Of a stretch of 64,000 bases of DNA, positions 32,508 to 42,915 are shown piece by piece. The DNA is from Afipia sp. (GTDB taxonomy: Bacteria; Pseudomonadota; Alphaproteobacteria; Rhizobiales; Xanthobacteraceae). A model generated the notes under the pieces. That model did no database searches, was not told where the DNA came from, and was given only the letters and a program-made list of their open reading frames with translations. The stretch covers positions 1-64,000 of the forward strand of contig JANINQ010000018.1 in the NCBI GenBank assembly GCA_024508675.1. The letters are read 5' to 3'. Positions within the stretch are counted from its first letter, which is position 1; every line of letters begins with the position of its first letter. The position numbers and the translations under genes were made by a program.

Positions 32508-34640
32508 CTAGATACTTCCGACCGTTTTCAGGCGTGCCCGAGGATGGATTTCAGCCTGTGACAGAACAGTCGTCTGGGCGCGGAACCGTTCCACCAGCGA
32601 CCGGACAAAAGGCCTGATCGCGGCCGATGTGACCAGCACCGGCGCTTCGCCTTCACGTGCGGCCTGTTCGAAGCGGTCGCGCACGAGGGTCATGAACTCC
32701 GACAGTCGGGACGGCTGCATCGCAAGGCTGCGTTCGTCTCCCGTGCCGATCAGCGATTCCGCGAAAGCCTGCTCCCATTTCGCGCTAAGCGCGATCAGCG
32801 GCAGATAGCCGTTCATGGAAGTGTTCTGCGCACAGATCTGCCGCGCCAGACGCGCGCGCACGTGTTCGGCAAGTGTCGATGGGTTGCGCGAGAAGGCGAG
32901 ACCGTCGGCAATGCCTTCGAGGATGGTGGAGAGATCGCGGATCGAGATGCGCTCGGCCAGCAGCAACTGCAGAACGCGCTGGATGCCGGAGATGGTGATC
33001 TGGTTTGGCACGATGTCCTTGACCAGTTCGCCCTGTTCCTTCGGCAGATCCTTGATCAGTTTCTGCACCTCGCCGTAGGACAGGAGGTCCGACATATTGC
33101 TCTTGAGCAGTTCGGTGAGGTGCGTCGACAGGACCGTTGCGGAGTCGACCACCGTATAGCCCTTGAGTGAAGCCTCTTCCTTGAAGGCCGCTTCCACCCA
33201 TGTCGCGGGCAGTCCGAATGTCGGCTCGGTGGTATGGGTGCCCGGAATCGTGACCTGGTTGCCGGAAGGGTCCATCACCATGAACTGGTTCGCCCAGATG
33301 CGGCCGGTGCCGGCATCCACTTCCTTGATCTTGATGACGTAGGTGTTGGCTTCGAGCTGCACGTTATCGAGGATGCGAACGGCGGGCATCACAAAACCCA
33401 TTTCCGTGGCGAGCGAGCGGCGCAGCGCCTTGATCTGATCGGTCAACCTGTCGGTGCCGTCCGGTCCGTTCACCAGCGGCAGCAGTGCGTAACCCAGTTC
33501 GATCTTGAGATCGTCGATCTTGAGGGCGCTCGAAATCGGTTCTTCCGCCGCGGCTGCAGCAGCGGCCGCCGCTGCAGGTGCAACTGCTTCACGCGCTTCC
33601 TCCGCCTTGGTCGTGCGGTTGTAGTTGCGTGCGTTCCAGGCCAACCAGCCTGCGCCGCCGCCCAGTATCAGGAATGGCAACATCGGAATGCCCGGAAGCA
33701 GCGCCAGCACCAGCATGACGCCGGATGACATGCCGAGCGCCTGCGGATAGCCCGACAGTTGCTTCATCATCGCCTTGTCGGCTGCACCGGTGACGCCGGC
33801 CTTGGATACCAGGAGGCCCGCCGCGGTCGAGACGATCAGCGCTGGCACCTGGGTGACGAGACCGTCGCCGACCGTCAGCAGTGTGTAGGTGCGGGCGGCG
33901 TCCGCAAAGCCCATGCCCTGCTGCGCCACGCCGATGATGATGCCGCCGATCACATTGATGAACACCACCAGCAGGCCAGCGATGGCGTCGCCGCGGACGA
34001 ACTTGGAAGCACCGTCCATGGCACCGAAGAAGCCGCTCTCGTCTTCCAGTTCCTTGCGGCGCTGCTTGGCCGTCTTTTCATCGATCAGACCCGCGGAAAG
34101 GTCGGCATCGATGGCCATCTGCTTGCCGGGCATCGAGTCGAGGTGGAAGCGCGCGGCGACTTCGGCGATGCGGCCCGAACCCTTGGTGATGACGACGAAG
34201 TTCACGATCACAAGGATCGTGAAAACGATAATGCCGATGACGAAGTTGCCGCCCATCACGAAGTTGCCGAACGCTTCGATGACGTGTCCGGCGGCGGCGG
34301 TGCCTTCATGGCCGTGCGAGAGGATCAAACGGGTCGATGCCAGGTTGAGCGACAGGCGCAGCATCGTCGAGATCAGGAGGATCGTCGGAAACGCCGAGAA
34401 CTCCAGCGGGGCCTGAATGAAAAGGGCCGTCATCAGGATCAGGACGGACAGTGTGATCGAGATTGCCAGAAACAGGTCGAGCACCACGGCCGGCAGCGGC
34501 AGGATCAGGACAACCAGAATGGTCAGAACACCGAACGCCAGCGCGAGGTCGCCGCGCTTGAGCATGGTGCCGATGTCGCTGAAGCTGGGAAATCCGGAGC
34601 CGGTCGCCGCGTTGCCCTGACCCGCCGTCACATCAACCAT
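32508..34640 (-). CDS. flhA: Flagellar biosynthesis protein FlhA
   Basis: A 710-residue protein from the ATG at 34640, which has a GGGGGAAG site; an upstream GTG at 34772 would add 44 residues. Eight transmembrane helices occupy the first 330 residues, including the conserved FHIPEP segment (SGRIAEVAARFHLDSMPGKQMAIDADLSAG). An Ala-rich linker, ten alanines in a row, separates the membrane part from the cytoplasmic ring domain (about 360-710). FlhA is the main component of the flagellar export gate. It is transcribed away from the MFS gene. Confidence 0.95.
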   Translation of the reverse strand: MVDVTAGQGNAATGSGFPSFSDIGTMLKRGDLALAFGVLTILVVLILPLPAVVLDLFLAISITLSVLILMTALFIQAPLEFSAFPTILLISTMLRLSLNLASTRLILSHGHEGTAAAGHVIEAFGNFVMGGNFVIGIIVFTILVIVNFVVITKGSGRIAEVAARFHLDSMPGKQMAIDADLSAGLIDEKTAKQRRKELEDESGFFGAMDGASKFVRGDAIAGLLVVFINVIGGIIIGVAQQGMGFADAARTYTLLTVGDGLVTQVPALIVSTAAGLLVSKAGVTGAADKAMMKQLSGYPQALGMSSGVMLVLALLPGIPMLPFLILGGGAGWLAWNARNYNRTTKAEEAREAVAPAAAAAAAAAAEEPISSALKIDDLKIELGYALLPLVNGPDGTDRLTDQIKALRRSLATEMGFVMPAVRILDNVQLEANTYVIKIKEVDAGTGRIWANQFMVMDPSGNQVTIPGTHTTEPTFGLPATWVEAAFKEEASLKGYTVVDSATVLSTHLTELLKSNMSDLLSYGEVQKLIKDLPKEQGELVKDIVPNQITISGIQRVLQLLLAERISIRDLSTILEGIADGLAFSRNPSTLAEHVRARLARQICAQNTSMNGYLPLIALSAKWEQAFAESLIGTGDERSLAMQPSRLSEFMTLVRDRFEQAAREGEAPVLVTSAAIRPFVRSLVERFRAQTTVLSQAEIHPRARLKTVGSI

Positions 34641-34807
34641 CGTCGCCGCTTCCCCCCGCGAATGTCGCTCGCGAGCCCCAAAGGTTTGAGCGGCGGCCGA
34701 AGGGCCACCGTTCCTAAAGTGAGGCACCGCACTGGCATCCACGGGCATTCCCCGTTCTGCGACCGACGACACTCGACTTCACCCGGCAAAATTTGCCCGG
34801 TGTATGG

Positions 34808-34822
34808 TTAGCAAAGGGTTAA
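34808..34822 (-). promoter_or_regulatory. Candidate CtrA box upstream of flhA
   Basis: On the minus strand TTAA, seven bases, CTAA, followed by C: one mismatch from the CtrA consensus TTAA-N7-TTAA. It lies about 170 bases before the preferred flhA ATG, and 36 bases before the alternative GTG. Confidence 0.4.
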
Positions 34823-34931
34823 CGGGGAAAATGAAGTGAGAAATGGTCACTCGCTGAAGAATGATATTCTCGCATAACGGCTATTCGTAGAATGACTTGA
34901 CCCGCGAGGCGGCGCAGACGAAGTTTCAGCC

Positions 34932-36170
34932 GTGCCGGGTTCAATCGATTCTCACTCTCATCCAGCGGTCTTTACGCCGGACTCACGCGCTGCGTGGGCC
35001 AGGCTTGTCGTTGCCTTGATCATCGGTTCGATCGGTAGCGTCGGCATGTGGTCGGTGGTCGTGGTCATGCCCACGGTTCAGGCCGACTTCGGCGCTACGC
35101 GGGGCGCAGCATCCTTGGCATTCACGTTTGCCATGCTCGGCTTCGGTTCCGGTGGCGTGGTGATGGGCAAGTTGTCGGACCGTCTCGGCATCGTCATGGC
35201 GATTGTGGTCGGCCTCGTCGCAATGCTGTTTGGCTACCTCGGCGCGGGATATTCCACCGCGCTCTGGCAATTCAATCTGATGCATTTTCTGATCGGCCTC
35301 GGCGCTGCCGCTACGTTTGGCCCGCTGATGACCGAGGCCTCGCACTGGTTCGATAAACACCGCGGTCTTGCCGTGACGATTGCTGCCAGTGGCAACTATA
35401 TCGCCGGCACCTTCTGGCCCACCGTTGTGGAGCGCGGCACTGCCTATGCAGGATGGCGCGCCACACATATTGCTATTGGAATCGGTTGCGCGATTTTGAT
35501 GGCTATCGTGGTCGCGATCCTGCGGTGGCAGATTGGCAGCGAAACAGCCCGTTCACATGAGGACGCGCCGCCGCCGCGTGTCGATCTGCAGATCGGCACC
35601 AATGCGTTGACAACCTTGCTGGGTGTTGCCGCGATCGCCTGCTGTGTGGCGATGTCGATGCCGCAGGTCCATATCGTCGCTTATTGCGGTGATCTCGGAT
35701 ACGGCGTGGCGCGCGGCGCCGAAATGCTGTCCCTGATGCTGGCATTTGGCATTATCAGCCGTATTGGCTCCGGATTTCTGGCTGACCGGATCGGCGGGTT
35801 GCGCACGCTGCTCGTCGGCTCGATTGCGCAGGGCGTTGCGCTGATGTTCTATCTGTTCTTCGATGGGCTGACGTCGCTCTATATTATTTCCGCGATGTTC
35901 GGCCTGTTCCAGGGCGGTATCGTGCCGAGCTATGCCATCATTGTGCGGGAAGCGATGCCGTCCAGTGAAGCTGCCACCCGCGTGGGCATTGTGATCTTTG
36001 CCTCGGTGATAGGCATGTCATTCGGAGGCTGGATTTCCGGCGTGATTTTCGATGCGACTGGCTCCTATGCAGCGGCCTTTTTGAACGGCGTCGGCTGGAA
36101 TGCCTTGAATATTGCCATTGTCCTGACGCTTCTGATGCGTTCACGCCGTCGCCGCGTCGCGTTTGCCTGA
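34932..36170 (+). CDS. Major facilitator superfamily transporter
   Basis: A 412-residue protein with 12 predicted helices in two halves. The MFS signature between helices 2 and 3 reads GKLSDRLGIVM, and its repeat is GFLADRIGGLRT. The overall look (VVVMPTVQADFGATRGAASLAFT; HWFDKHRGLAVTIAASGNYIAGTFWP) resembles monocarboxylate/oxalate-formate-type transporters. It starts with GTG. The substrate is not readable; the downstream vitamin genes (panD, bio) raise the possibility of a precursor carrier, but this is only proximity. Confidence 0.8.
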   Translation: MPGSIDSHSHPAVFTPDSRAAWARLVVALIIGSIGSVGMWSVVVVMPTVQADFGATRGAASLAFTFAMLGFGSGGVVMGKLSDRLGIVMAIVVGLVAMLFGYLGAGYSTALWQFNLMHFLIGLGAAATFGPLMTEASHWFDKHRGLAVTIAASGNYIAGTFWPTVVERGTAYAGWRATHIAIGIGCAILMAIVVAILRWQIGSETARSHEDAPPPRVDLQIGTNALTTLLGVAAIACCVAMSMPQVHIVAYCGDLGYGVARGAEMLSLMLAFGIISRIGSGFLADRIGGLRTLLVGSIAQGVALMFYLFFDGLTSLYIISAMFGLFQGGIVPSYAIIVREAMPSSEAATRVGIVIFASVIGMSFGGWISGVIFDATGSYAAAFLNGVGWNALNIAIVLTLLMRSRRRRVAFA

Positions 36171-36259
36171 CAGGTAGTCCTCCCTGACGTCTTGACCTCG
36201 CAGGGCGAGCGTCCTAACGGACTTTCGCGCGAAATTCCGCGCGGAAACGGGGCAGGCCG

Positions 36260-36607
36260 ATGCACGTCACGCTGATGAAGGGCAAGATTCACCGCGCGCG
36301 CGTTACGGAGGCGGATCTTCATTATGAAGGATCGATTTCGATCGACCGCACGCTGATCGACGCCGCCGGCTTCCTCATCAACGAGCGGGTTGATATTTAC
36401 AACATCGACACAGGCGCGCGGTTTTCCACTTATGTCATCGAGGCGCCTGCGGGTTCGGGCATTATCGGCCTCAATGGTGCCGCCGCACGACTCGCGATGA
36501 TGGGTGATAAAGTCATCATCGTCGCTTATGCGAGCTTTGACGAAGCCGAAGCGCGCCAGTTCCAGCCGCGCGTGGTTCTCGTCAACGAAAGAAATCAGAA
36601 GCTCTAG
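36260..36607 (+). CDS. panD: Aspartate 1-decarboxylase PanD
   Basis: A 115-residue proenzyme. The self-cleavage site Gly24-Ser25 in HYEGSISID yields the pyruvoyl group. The conserved Lys9 ([11 protein letters not shown]), Arg54-region ([15 protein letters not shown]) and NGAAARLAM are present. It makes beta-alanine for pantothenate and coenzyme A. It lies 79 bases before bioF and is probably expressed with the biotin genes. Confidence 0.95.
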   Translation: MHVTLMKGKIHRARVTEADLHYEGSISIDRTLIDAAGFLINERVDIYNIDTGARFSTYVIEAPAGSGIIGLNGAAARLAMMGDKVIIVAYASFDEAEARQFQPRVVLVNERNQKL

Positions 36608-36686
36608 CCGGGCGGAGAAGCTGGCGCACGCCGGCCGCTGTGCGTCCTGCACAATCATATCCAGTTTCCAGAGTTCGGAGCGCCGC

Positions 36687-37817
36687 ATGCATGAGAAGTT
36701 CGAAGCTGATTTGAACGATCTTGCAGGGCGCGGCCGCCTGCGATCCCTGCGTGGCCGGGCCGGAACGGATTTCACGTCGAACGACTATCTCGGGTTGGCG
36801 GAATCCGATGAGCTGAAGCGTGCAGCATTCGAGGCGATCGCGCGTGGCGTTCCGGTTGGAGCGGGCGGATCGCGCCTGCTGCGAGGCAATCACGAAGAGC
36901 ACGAGGCGCTCGAGAATGAAGCTGCAGCCTATTTCGGTGCGGAGACTGCGCTTTACTTCGGGGGAGGCTATGTCGCCAATTTCGCGATCTTCTCGACGCT
37001 GCCGCAGCGTGGCGACCTGATTGCTCATGATGAACTGGTCCATGCCAGCGTTCATGAAGGCTTGCGCAGCAGCCGCGCCGATCATGTCGCGGTCGCGCAC
37101 AACAATATCGATGCGTTCGACGCAGCGATTGCCCGCTGGCGCGCTGCCGGTGGCAAGGGGCGCCCGTGGATTTCGGTCGAGAGTCTTTATAGTATGGACG
37201 GCGATAGCCCGGATATTGCCGGACTGTTTGCCGTCGCGGATCGTCACGATGCGATGGTGGTGATCGACGAGGCCCATGCGACGGGCGTGCTCGGCCCGCA
37301 AGGGCGAGGGCTGGCTGCTCCGTTCGAGGGACGCGAGAATGTCATTACGCTGCATACATGCGGCAAGGCGCTCGGAACTGTCGGCGGTTTTATTCTCGCG
37401 CCGCGCGTCATTCGAGATTTTCTGGTCAATCGCGCGCGGCCCTTTATTTTTGCAACCGCGCCGTCACCGCTGACCGCCGCGATCACCCGTACTGCTATTG
37501 AGATGTCCAGAACGAATCCGGAGCGCCGCGAAAAGCTGGCGCGGCTGGTGCGTTTCGCGAGTGATGAACTGCGCCGCCGCTGCGGCATCTTACCGTCGGG
37601 TTCGCAGATTCTGCCTGTTGTCATTGGAGCCGACCGTGCGGCTGTTGCTGTCGCGGCCTCGCTTCAGGAACGCGGATTCGACATTCGTGCGATACGTCCG
37701 CCAACTGTTCCCGAAGGAACGGCGCGTCTTCGCATTGCCCTGACGCTGAATGTTGACGAGCAAGCTGTCGCTGAGTTGTTCGAGGCGCTTGCCGAAGATA
37801 TGCGGAAAGCGGCATGA
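36687..37817 (+). CDS. bioF: 8-amino-7-oxononanoate synthase BioF
   Basis: A 376-residue PLP enzyme of the alpha-oxoamine synthase family. [15 protein letters not shown] lies at the N-terminus, [16 protein letters not shown] near 70, [18 protein letters not shown] carries the conserved Asp and His, and the PLP lysine is in [12 protein letters not shown]. It condenses pimeloyl-ACP or -CoA with L-alanine. The start at 36687 is chosen over a frame overlapping panD. It overlaps bioD by four bases. Confidence 0.93.
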   Translation: MHEKFEADLNDLAGRGRLRSLRGRAGTDFTSNDYLGLAESDELKRAAFEAIARGVPVGAGGSRLLRGNHEEHEALENEAAAYFGAETALYFGGGYVANFAIFSTLPQRGDLIAHDELVHASVHEGLRSSRADHVAVAHNNIDAFDAAIARWRAAGGKGRPWISVESLYSMDGDSPDIAGLFAVADRHDAMVVIDEAHATGVLGPQGRGLAAPFEGRENVITLHTCGKALGTVGGFILAPRVIRDFLVNRARPFIFATAPSPLTAAITRTAIEMSRTNPERREKLARLVRFASDELRRRCGILPSGSQILPVVIGADRAAVAVAASLQERGFDIRAIRPPTVPEGTARLRIALTLNVDEQAVAELFEALAEDMRKAA

Positions 37818-38455
37818 ACGTACGCATCGTTGTCACTGGAACGGATACCGGGATCGGCAAGACCGTCTTTTCCGCCGCGCTTTCGGGCGCGCTCGATGCA
37901 TATTACTGGAAGCCGGTGCAGGCGGGGCTCGATGACGGGACCGACCGCGACACAGTGATGCGGCTGTCGGGCCTTCCTGAACAGCGCTTGCTCCGTGAAG
38001 TCTATCGGCTGAACACACCGGCTTCGCCACATCTGGCTGCAAGAATCGATGGTGTTGTCATCGATCCGCAAAAGCTTGCATTGCCGAAGACTGATCGTCC
38101 GTTGGTGATCGAGGGCGCGGGCGGCCTGATGGTGCCGCTGACGGAAGACTTCACTTATATCGACATCATGGCGCATTGGGACGCGCCGGTGGTGCTGTGT
38201 GCACGCACGACGCTGGGCACGATCAATCACAGCCTGCTGTCCATCGAAGCACTGCGCGCACGTGCCATTCCGATTCTCGGGGTGGCGTTTATTGGCGATG
38301 AGAACGAAGAGTCAGAGCGGATCATCTGCAAGATGGGCGAAGTCTGTCATCTTGGCCGGTTGCCTCATCTTGTATCGCTCACCGGCGAGACCTTGCGTGC
38401 TGCGTTTGCGCAGCATTTCAACGTGGACGATTTTGTGAGGGGCGCGAACCGATGA
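37814..38455 (+). CDS. bioD: Dethiobiotin synthetase BioD
   Basis: A 213-residue protein with the P-loop [15 protein letters not shown], the [18 protein letters not shown] switch segment and the conserved [12 protein letters not shown]. It closes the ureido ring of dethiobiotin from diaminopelargonate, CO2 and ATP. It is coupled to bioF and bioA by ATGA overlaps. Confidence 0.95.
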   Translation: MNVRIVVTGTDTGIGKTVFSAALSGALDAYYWKPVQAGLDDGTDRDTVMRLSGLPEQRLLREVYRLNTPASPHLAARIDGVVIDPQKLALPKTDRPLVIEGAGGLMVPLTEDFTYIDIMAHWDAPVVLCARTTLGTINHSLLSIEALRARAIPILGVAFIGDENEESERIICKMGEVCHLGRLPHLVSLTGETLRAAFAQHFNVDDFVRGANR

Positions 38456-39708
38456 CCAAGTCTCCTGTCTGGCATCCGTTCACGCAACATGCGGTTCAGC
38501 CGGACTCGACGCTGATTTCGAAAGGTGAGGGAGCCTGGTTAGAAGCGGCAGACGGCCGCCGTATCTTTGATGCGATCTCGTCATGGTGGGTGATCACCCA
38601 TGGCCACCGTCATCCGCATATTGTGCAGGCGATCAAGGATCAGATCGACCGGCTGGATCAAGTTATCTTTGCGGGGTTTACCCATGAGCCTGCAGAAAAA
38701 CTGGCCCGACATCTGATTGCGATCACACCGCCTGAGCTGGAGTACGTCTTTTTTTCTGACAGCGGATCGACGTCGGTCGAAGTCGCGCTGAAGATGGCGC
38801 TGGGGTTCTGGCAGAACAGGGGTATTCCGCGGTCACGCATTCTCGCACTGGAAGGGGCCTACCACGGCGACACCATTGGCGGCATGTCGGTCGGCGAGCG
38901 CGGCGTTTTCAATGCGCCTTATGCTCCGCTGCTGTTCGATGTGGAGCGGATTCCGTTTCCTGCTGCCGGTGTGGAAGAAAAGACATTGGATGCGCTGAAG
39001 GTCGCTTGCAAGCGCGGCGATGTGGCAGCGCTGATCGTTGAACCGCTTGTTCTCGGCGCTGGCGGAATGTTGATTTATCCGCCTGCAGTTCTGCAGGAAA
39101 TGAAGCGCATCTGTGAAGCGCATGACGTCCTGTTCATCGCTGACGAAGTCATGACCGGATGGGGCCGCACGGGTTCCCTGTTCGCTTGCGAACAGGCGGG
39201 CGTGACGCCGGATATCGGATGCTATTCCAAAGGGCTGACCGGAGGTTCGGTCCCGCTGGCGGTAACTTTGTGCCGCGCAGACATCTTCGATGCTCACTAT
39301 TCGCAGGATCGAAGCAAGACGTTCTTTCATTCGAGTTCGTATACAGCCAATCCGGTTGCATGCGCGGCGGCACTGGCCAATCTCGAGATATGGCAGCGTG
39401 AGCCGGTGATGGAACGCATCACCGGCCTTGCGGCACTACATAAAGAGAGGCTCGGGCATTTCCGCGATGACTCCCGGTTTACGGGCGTGCGCCAGATCGG
39501 GACTATCGCGGCGCTCGACATCGTCGCGAAGGATGCCGGTTATCTGGCCGATATCGGGCCGCGGCTCTACCGGGGTTTCCTCGCGCGCGGACTGCTGATC
39601 CGTCCGCTTGGCAACACGATTTACCTCATGCCGCCTTATTGCAGCACCGCAGACGATCTTGATCTTGCTTACAACGCCATACGTGAGCTGGCGGCCGAGT
39701 TCGCCTGA
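38452..39708 (+). CDS. bioA: Adenosylmethionine-8-amino-7-oxononanoate aminotransferase BioA
   Basis: A 418-residue class III aminotransferase. [15 protein letters not shown] is typical of Bio[17 protein letters not shown] binds PLP phosphate, [12 protein letters not shown] carries the PLP aspartate, and the catalytic lysine is in CYSKGLTGG. It converts KAPA to diaminopelargonate with S-adenosylmethionine as amino donor. It is last in bioF-bioD-bioA; bioB is not in the window. Confidence 0.95.
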   Translation: MTKSPVWHPFTQHAVQPDSTLISKGEGAWLEAADGRRIFDAISSWWVITHGHRHPHIVQAIKDQIDRLDQVIFAGFTHEPAEKLARHLIAITPPELEYVFFSDSGSTSVEVALKMALGFWQNRGIPRSRILALEGAYHGDTIGGMSVGERGVFNAPYAPLLFDVERIPFPAAGVEEKTLDALKVACKRGDVAALIVEPLVLGAGGMLIYPPAVLQEMKRICEAHDVLFIADEVMTGWGRTGSLFACEQAGVTPDIGCYSKGLTGGSVPLAVTLCRADIFDAHYSQDRSKTFFHSSSYTANPVACAAALANLEIWQREPVMERITGLAALHKERLGHFRDDSRFTGVRQIGTIAALDIVAKDAGYLADIGPRLYRGFLARGLLIRPLGNTIYLMPPYCSTADDLDLAYNAIRELAAEFA

Positions 39709-39869
39709 GGCTCGTCTGACGGTCCTGGTATTCTCCTGAAATCACCGCAAATACGGTCGCGAGAGCCTGACGGGCCGGGATATCTTGCCGAAAAACACCT
39801 CCTCGATTGCCCGGCGGCACCGGTCATTGTATGGGATGCTTGCACCGTTGCCGCTTCGGCGGGCCGGCG

Positions 39870-39945
39870 GGGCCTGTAGCTCAATGGTTAGAGCCGACCG
39901 CTCATAACGGTCTGGTTGCAGGTTCGAGTCCTGCCGGGCCCACCA
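39870..39945 (+). tRNA. tRNA with CAT anticodon (tRNA-Ile2 more likely than Met)
   Basis: 76 bases including encoded CCA; acceptor GGGCCTG with CGGGCCC, anticodon loop CTCATAA, T loop TTCGAGT. The CAT anticodon fits elongator Met or Ile2 (lysidine-modified). The short D loop and the GC-rich acceptor resemble Ile2. Its 3' end faces the catabolic region. Confidence 0.93.
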
Positions 39946-40473
39946 ACGGTATCAATCATTTTTCCAGCGTCACCTTCGGCGAGTTTCGGTCGCATCAACG
40001 ATACTGCCAATGTTTCGTTTGGCGTCGGCAATCGACACGTCGCGTGTCGCCGGCAAATGATGCTGAGGCCAGCGATGATCGGAAGCTCATGGTTGAGAGA
40101 AGCGTGCAGCCGAAGTGCCGCGGGTAAAGCTTCGCGTGTGGTGCGCGAGAAACATCGCCGCATGACGGTGCGGATGACTTCGTGCTTCCACACACGAACT
40201 GCGATCTCGATTTCGCTTTTCTGAAAGTATGACTTCAAAACTATCTGATTATGAACGCAGCACGAGTCACGTAGTGAGGCGAACAGAACGTTGTGCGCAA
40301 ATGGTCCGCGCGGCTTTCTGCATCATGACTGATCTGGTCGACAGCCTCTCAAGGGTCGGTTCGACAATGTTGGCGTCCAGCCGCAGCTGTCGCGATAAAA
40401 CAGCGAGTTTCAGGCTGACAAGGGATGGGCGTGTGCTGCAACCCGGTCCCGGTTTCACAAACGGGGGTGGGAA
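39946..40473. other. 528-base stretch with no convincing gene
   Basis: It lies between the tRNA and the chemoreceptor gene. Short frames occur on both strands without ribosome-binding sites or family-like sequence. There is no integrase fragment or visible copy of the tRNA end. Confidence 0.5.
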
Positions 40474-42168
40474 TTGCTGAAGAAATTGTCGATCCGAGCA
40501 AAGCTGTGGAGTCTTGTCGTTGCCACTGCCGTAGCCGTGAGCTGCATTGCGACGGTCAGCTTATGGCTCAGCTATCAACGGATGTATCAGGACAGACTGG
40601 ACACGCTGCGCGCTGTCGTCGGAACGGGCTACAGCCTCGCTGAAAAATTCGAGCGAGACGTTGTTGCGGGGCGCCTGACGCGCGAGGAAGCCCAATCGCG
40701 GTTCAAGGAAGCGCTGCTTGCGATTCGCTATTCTGGCGACGAATATCTCTTTTCCCATACCTACGACCTCGTTGGCTTCGCTCATCCGAGCCCCCGGCTG
40801 ATGGGCAAGGATGTGTCGGGTATCAAGGACTCGAAGGGCGTTCCGATTGTGCCGGCGCTTTTGCGGGTCATTAAAGATCACGGCGGCGAAGGCAGCTATG
40901 CATATGACTGGCCGTTGCAGGCCGGTGACTCTCGGACAGCCGTTAAGCTCACATATGCAAAGGGCTTCGCGCCGTGGAACATCATGATTGGAACGGGTGT
41001 CTTCATTAACGACATCCGATCGGATTTTACTGCGATGATCTGGAAGGTCGTTGGATTGTTTTCGCTGCTTGCGCTTCCTGCGATCGGTCTGATCGCGATG
41101 GTCGGGGGAAGTATAAGTGCGCGAATCCGGGACATTGCAGAAAGAATGAAGAGCCTCGCGGAGGGAAATCTGGTCACCGAATTGCCGGAAGTCGAATACG
41201 CCGACGAAGTCGGGCAAATGACCCTCGCGGTTAGAATCTTCCGGGACAGGATGGTCGAGGGTGAGCGGCTTCGGGAGGAACGCGAGGAATTAAAGACTCG
41301 CGCTGCGAACCAGCGCAAAATGGATATGGACAAGCTTGCCGATAGTTTTGAAGCCGCGGTTGGCGAGATTGTCAGGAGCGTATCGTCGTCTGCCGTTGAG
41401 CTGGAGACGTCTGCCGGCACATTGACTGCGACGGCCGACCGGTCACAGGAACTGACAACATCGGTAGCATCCGCTTCAGAGGAGGCTTCCGCGAATGTGC
41501 AGTCCTTGGCATCTGCCGCCGAGGAAATGGCGTCATCAGTCATCGAGATCAGTCGTCAAGTTCAGGATTCGGCACAAATCGCTGTTGCCGCAGTCGATCA
41601 GGCACATCTGACCGATCTTCAGGTGGGCAAGATGGCAGAGGCTGCAGCCCGTATCGGTGAGGTGGTTCATCTGATCAACTCGATCGCAAGCCAGACCAAA
41701 CTACTGGCTCTGAATGCGACGATTGAGGCTGCCCGTGCGGGCGAGGCGGGCCACGGATTTGCTGTCGTCGCAGCCGAGGTCAAGGAGCTGGCCGAACAGA
41801 CCGCCAGCGCGACAGAAGAAATCGTGGGTTACATAGGCGGCATTCAGCAGGCGACGGATGGTTCTGTGGTTGCAATCAAAGAAATTGGACAAACCATTTC
41901 GAAGATTGCAGAGATCTCCTCGTTGGTCGCGTCAGCGGTCGAGGAGCAAGGCGCCGCAACGCAAGAAATATCCCGAAATGTGCAGGAGGCGGCACAGGGG
42001 ACCGTACAAGTGTCATCCAACATTATTGATGTGCAGCGGGGTGCCGTCGAGACCCGGGCGGCTTCATTGGAAGTGTTGTCTGCTGCCCGGTCGTTATCCG
42101 AATTCAGCTCCCGGCTGAATGTCGAGGTCAATCAGTTCTTGAATTCGGTGCGTTCGGCGGAGGCATAG
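40474..42168 (+). CDS. Methyl-accepting chemotaxis protein with Cache sensor domain
   Basis: A 564-residue chemoreceptor, starting with TTG. It has transmembrane helix 1 (about 10-32) and a periplasmic single Cache domain (about 38-185, with [35 protein letters not shown], typical of sCache_2 sensors of small organic acids). Helix 2 (about 188-212), HAMP and a signalling domain with the hairpin tip [42 protein letters not shown] follow. It should feed the che operon in this window. It heads the catabolic region, so its ligand may be that pathway's substrate. Confidence 0.93.
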   Translation: MLKKLSIRAKLWSLVVATAVAVSCIATVSLWLSYQRMYQDRLDTLRAVVGTGYSLAEKFERDVVAGRLTREEAQSRFKEALLAIRYSGDEYLFSHTYDLVGFAHPSPRLMGKDVSGIKDSKGVPIVPALLRVIKDHGGEGSYAYDWPLQAGDSRTAVKLTYAKGFAPWNIMIGTGVFINDIRSDFTAMIWKVVGLFSLLALPAIGLIAMVGGSISARIRDIAERMKSLAEGNLVTELPEVEYADEVGQMTLAVRIFRDRMVEGERLREEREELKTRAANQRKMDMDKLADSFEAAVGEIVRSVSSSAVELETSAGTLTATADRSQELTTSVASASEEASANVQSLASAAEEMASSVIEISRQVQDSAQIAVAAVDQAHLTDLQVGKMAEAAARIGEVVHLINSIASQTKLLALNATIEAARAGEAGHGFAVVAAEVKELAEQTASATEEIVGYIGGIQQATDGSVVAIKEIGQTISKIAEISSLVASAVEEQGAATQEISRNVQEAAQGTVQVSSNIIDVQRGAVETRAASLEVLSAARSLSEFSSRLNVEVNQFLNSVRSAEA

Positions 42169-42440
42169 AATAGAGATGTATGCAGCATCAAACCGGATTT
42201 TTACCGTGTCCGGGCGGCGTCGATTATCTGCTTCCTCCGTTCAAGCGGTATGTCTTCGCAACATGGGACAGAATACCGTTCCTACGTCCGGACCGACAGG
42301 TGCCCCGCTGACAGGCTGGCGAGATCACGACGTTCGCCACTGCGAAGCGTGCCAAGGCTAGCTGCATTTAATAGGCAGGTGGCAACAATCTGTACGCCGT
42401 AGTCCGTGTCTGCGTGCGTAAAGTTGCCAGTTCCTATTTA

Positions 42441-42474
42441 TGGGTATATACACGCTATATGCGGGTATGTACCG
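42441..42474. promoter_or_regulatory. Two copies of candidate MarR operator before the tautomerase gene
   Basis: TGGGTATATACACGC (42441-42455) and GCGGGTATGTACCG (42461-42474) share GGGTAT(A/G)(T/C)AC with the palindrome before marR at 43541. They lie about 50-80 bases before the tautomerase start. The rest of 42169-42521 holds nothing recognisable. Confidence 0.5.
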
Positions 42475-42521
42475 ATTATTTGAACGCGGCTCGCTGTGTA
42501 GCAAGAGAGGGAGATGGTTTC

Positions 42522-42905
42522 ATGCCTTTGGTAAAATTGAATATTCGTCGCGGGAGACCCGCCGAACTCAGGCGCAAGATATTGGATGCGATTCAATCGG
42601 CGCTTGTCGAAACAATGAACGTGCCTGACGCGGACAGGTATCAACTCGTCAATCAGTACGATGAAGAGGATTTCATCCACACGGCGGCATACCTGGACAT
42701 GAATTACTCTCGCGATCTCATCATGATCGAGATCGTCTTTATCGAGGGGCGGAGCGATGAAATCAAAAAGTCTTTGATTGCTGCGATCAGCAAGAAGATC
42801 GTGGCAGCGACCGGAATGAGCTCGGAGGATATCTTCCTGATGATTCAGGAAGTTAATCGTACGAATGTTTCTTTCGGTCGGGGCGTGGCGCAGCGGGCAG
42901 CTTGA
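42522..42905 (+). CDS. Tautomerase family protein (malonate semialdehyde decarboxylase-like)
   Basis: A 127-residue protein whose mature N-terminus is the catalytic Pro1 of the tautomerase superfamily (MPLVKL). The DRYQLVNQ segment places Asp37 at the position used by malonate semialdehyde decarboxylase, and the C-terminal SFGRG matches too. Of the two active-site arginines of that enzyme, the second (in EGRSDE) is present but the first appears to be Glu, so the reaction may differ. A purine-rich GAGAGGGAG site precedes the ATG. RidA follows after 10 bases. Confidence 0.8.
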   Translation: MPLVKLNIRRGRPAELRRKILDAIQSALVETMNVPDADRYQLVNQYDEEDFIHTAAYLDMNYSRDLIMIEIVFIEGRSDEIKKSLIAAISKKIVAATGMSSEDIFLMIQEVNRTNVSFGRGVAQRAA

Positions 42906-42915
42906 GGAGATTGCA

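Noticed and set aside
39870-39945. Attachment-site duplication of the CAT-anticodon tRNA end
   Set aside because: I found no second copy of the tRNA 3' end and no integrase in the window, so no attL/attR is claimed.
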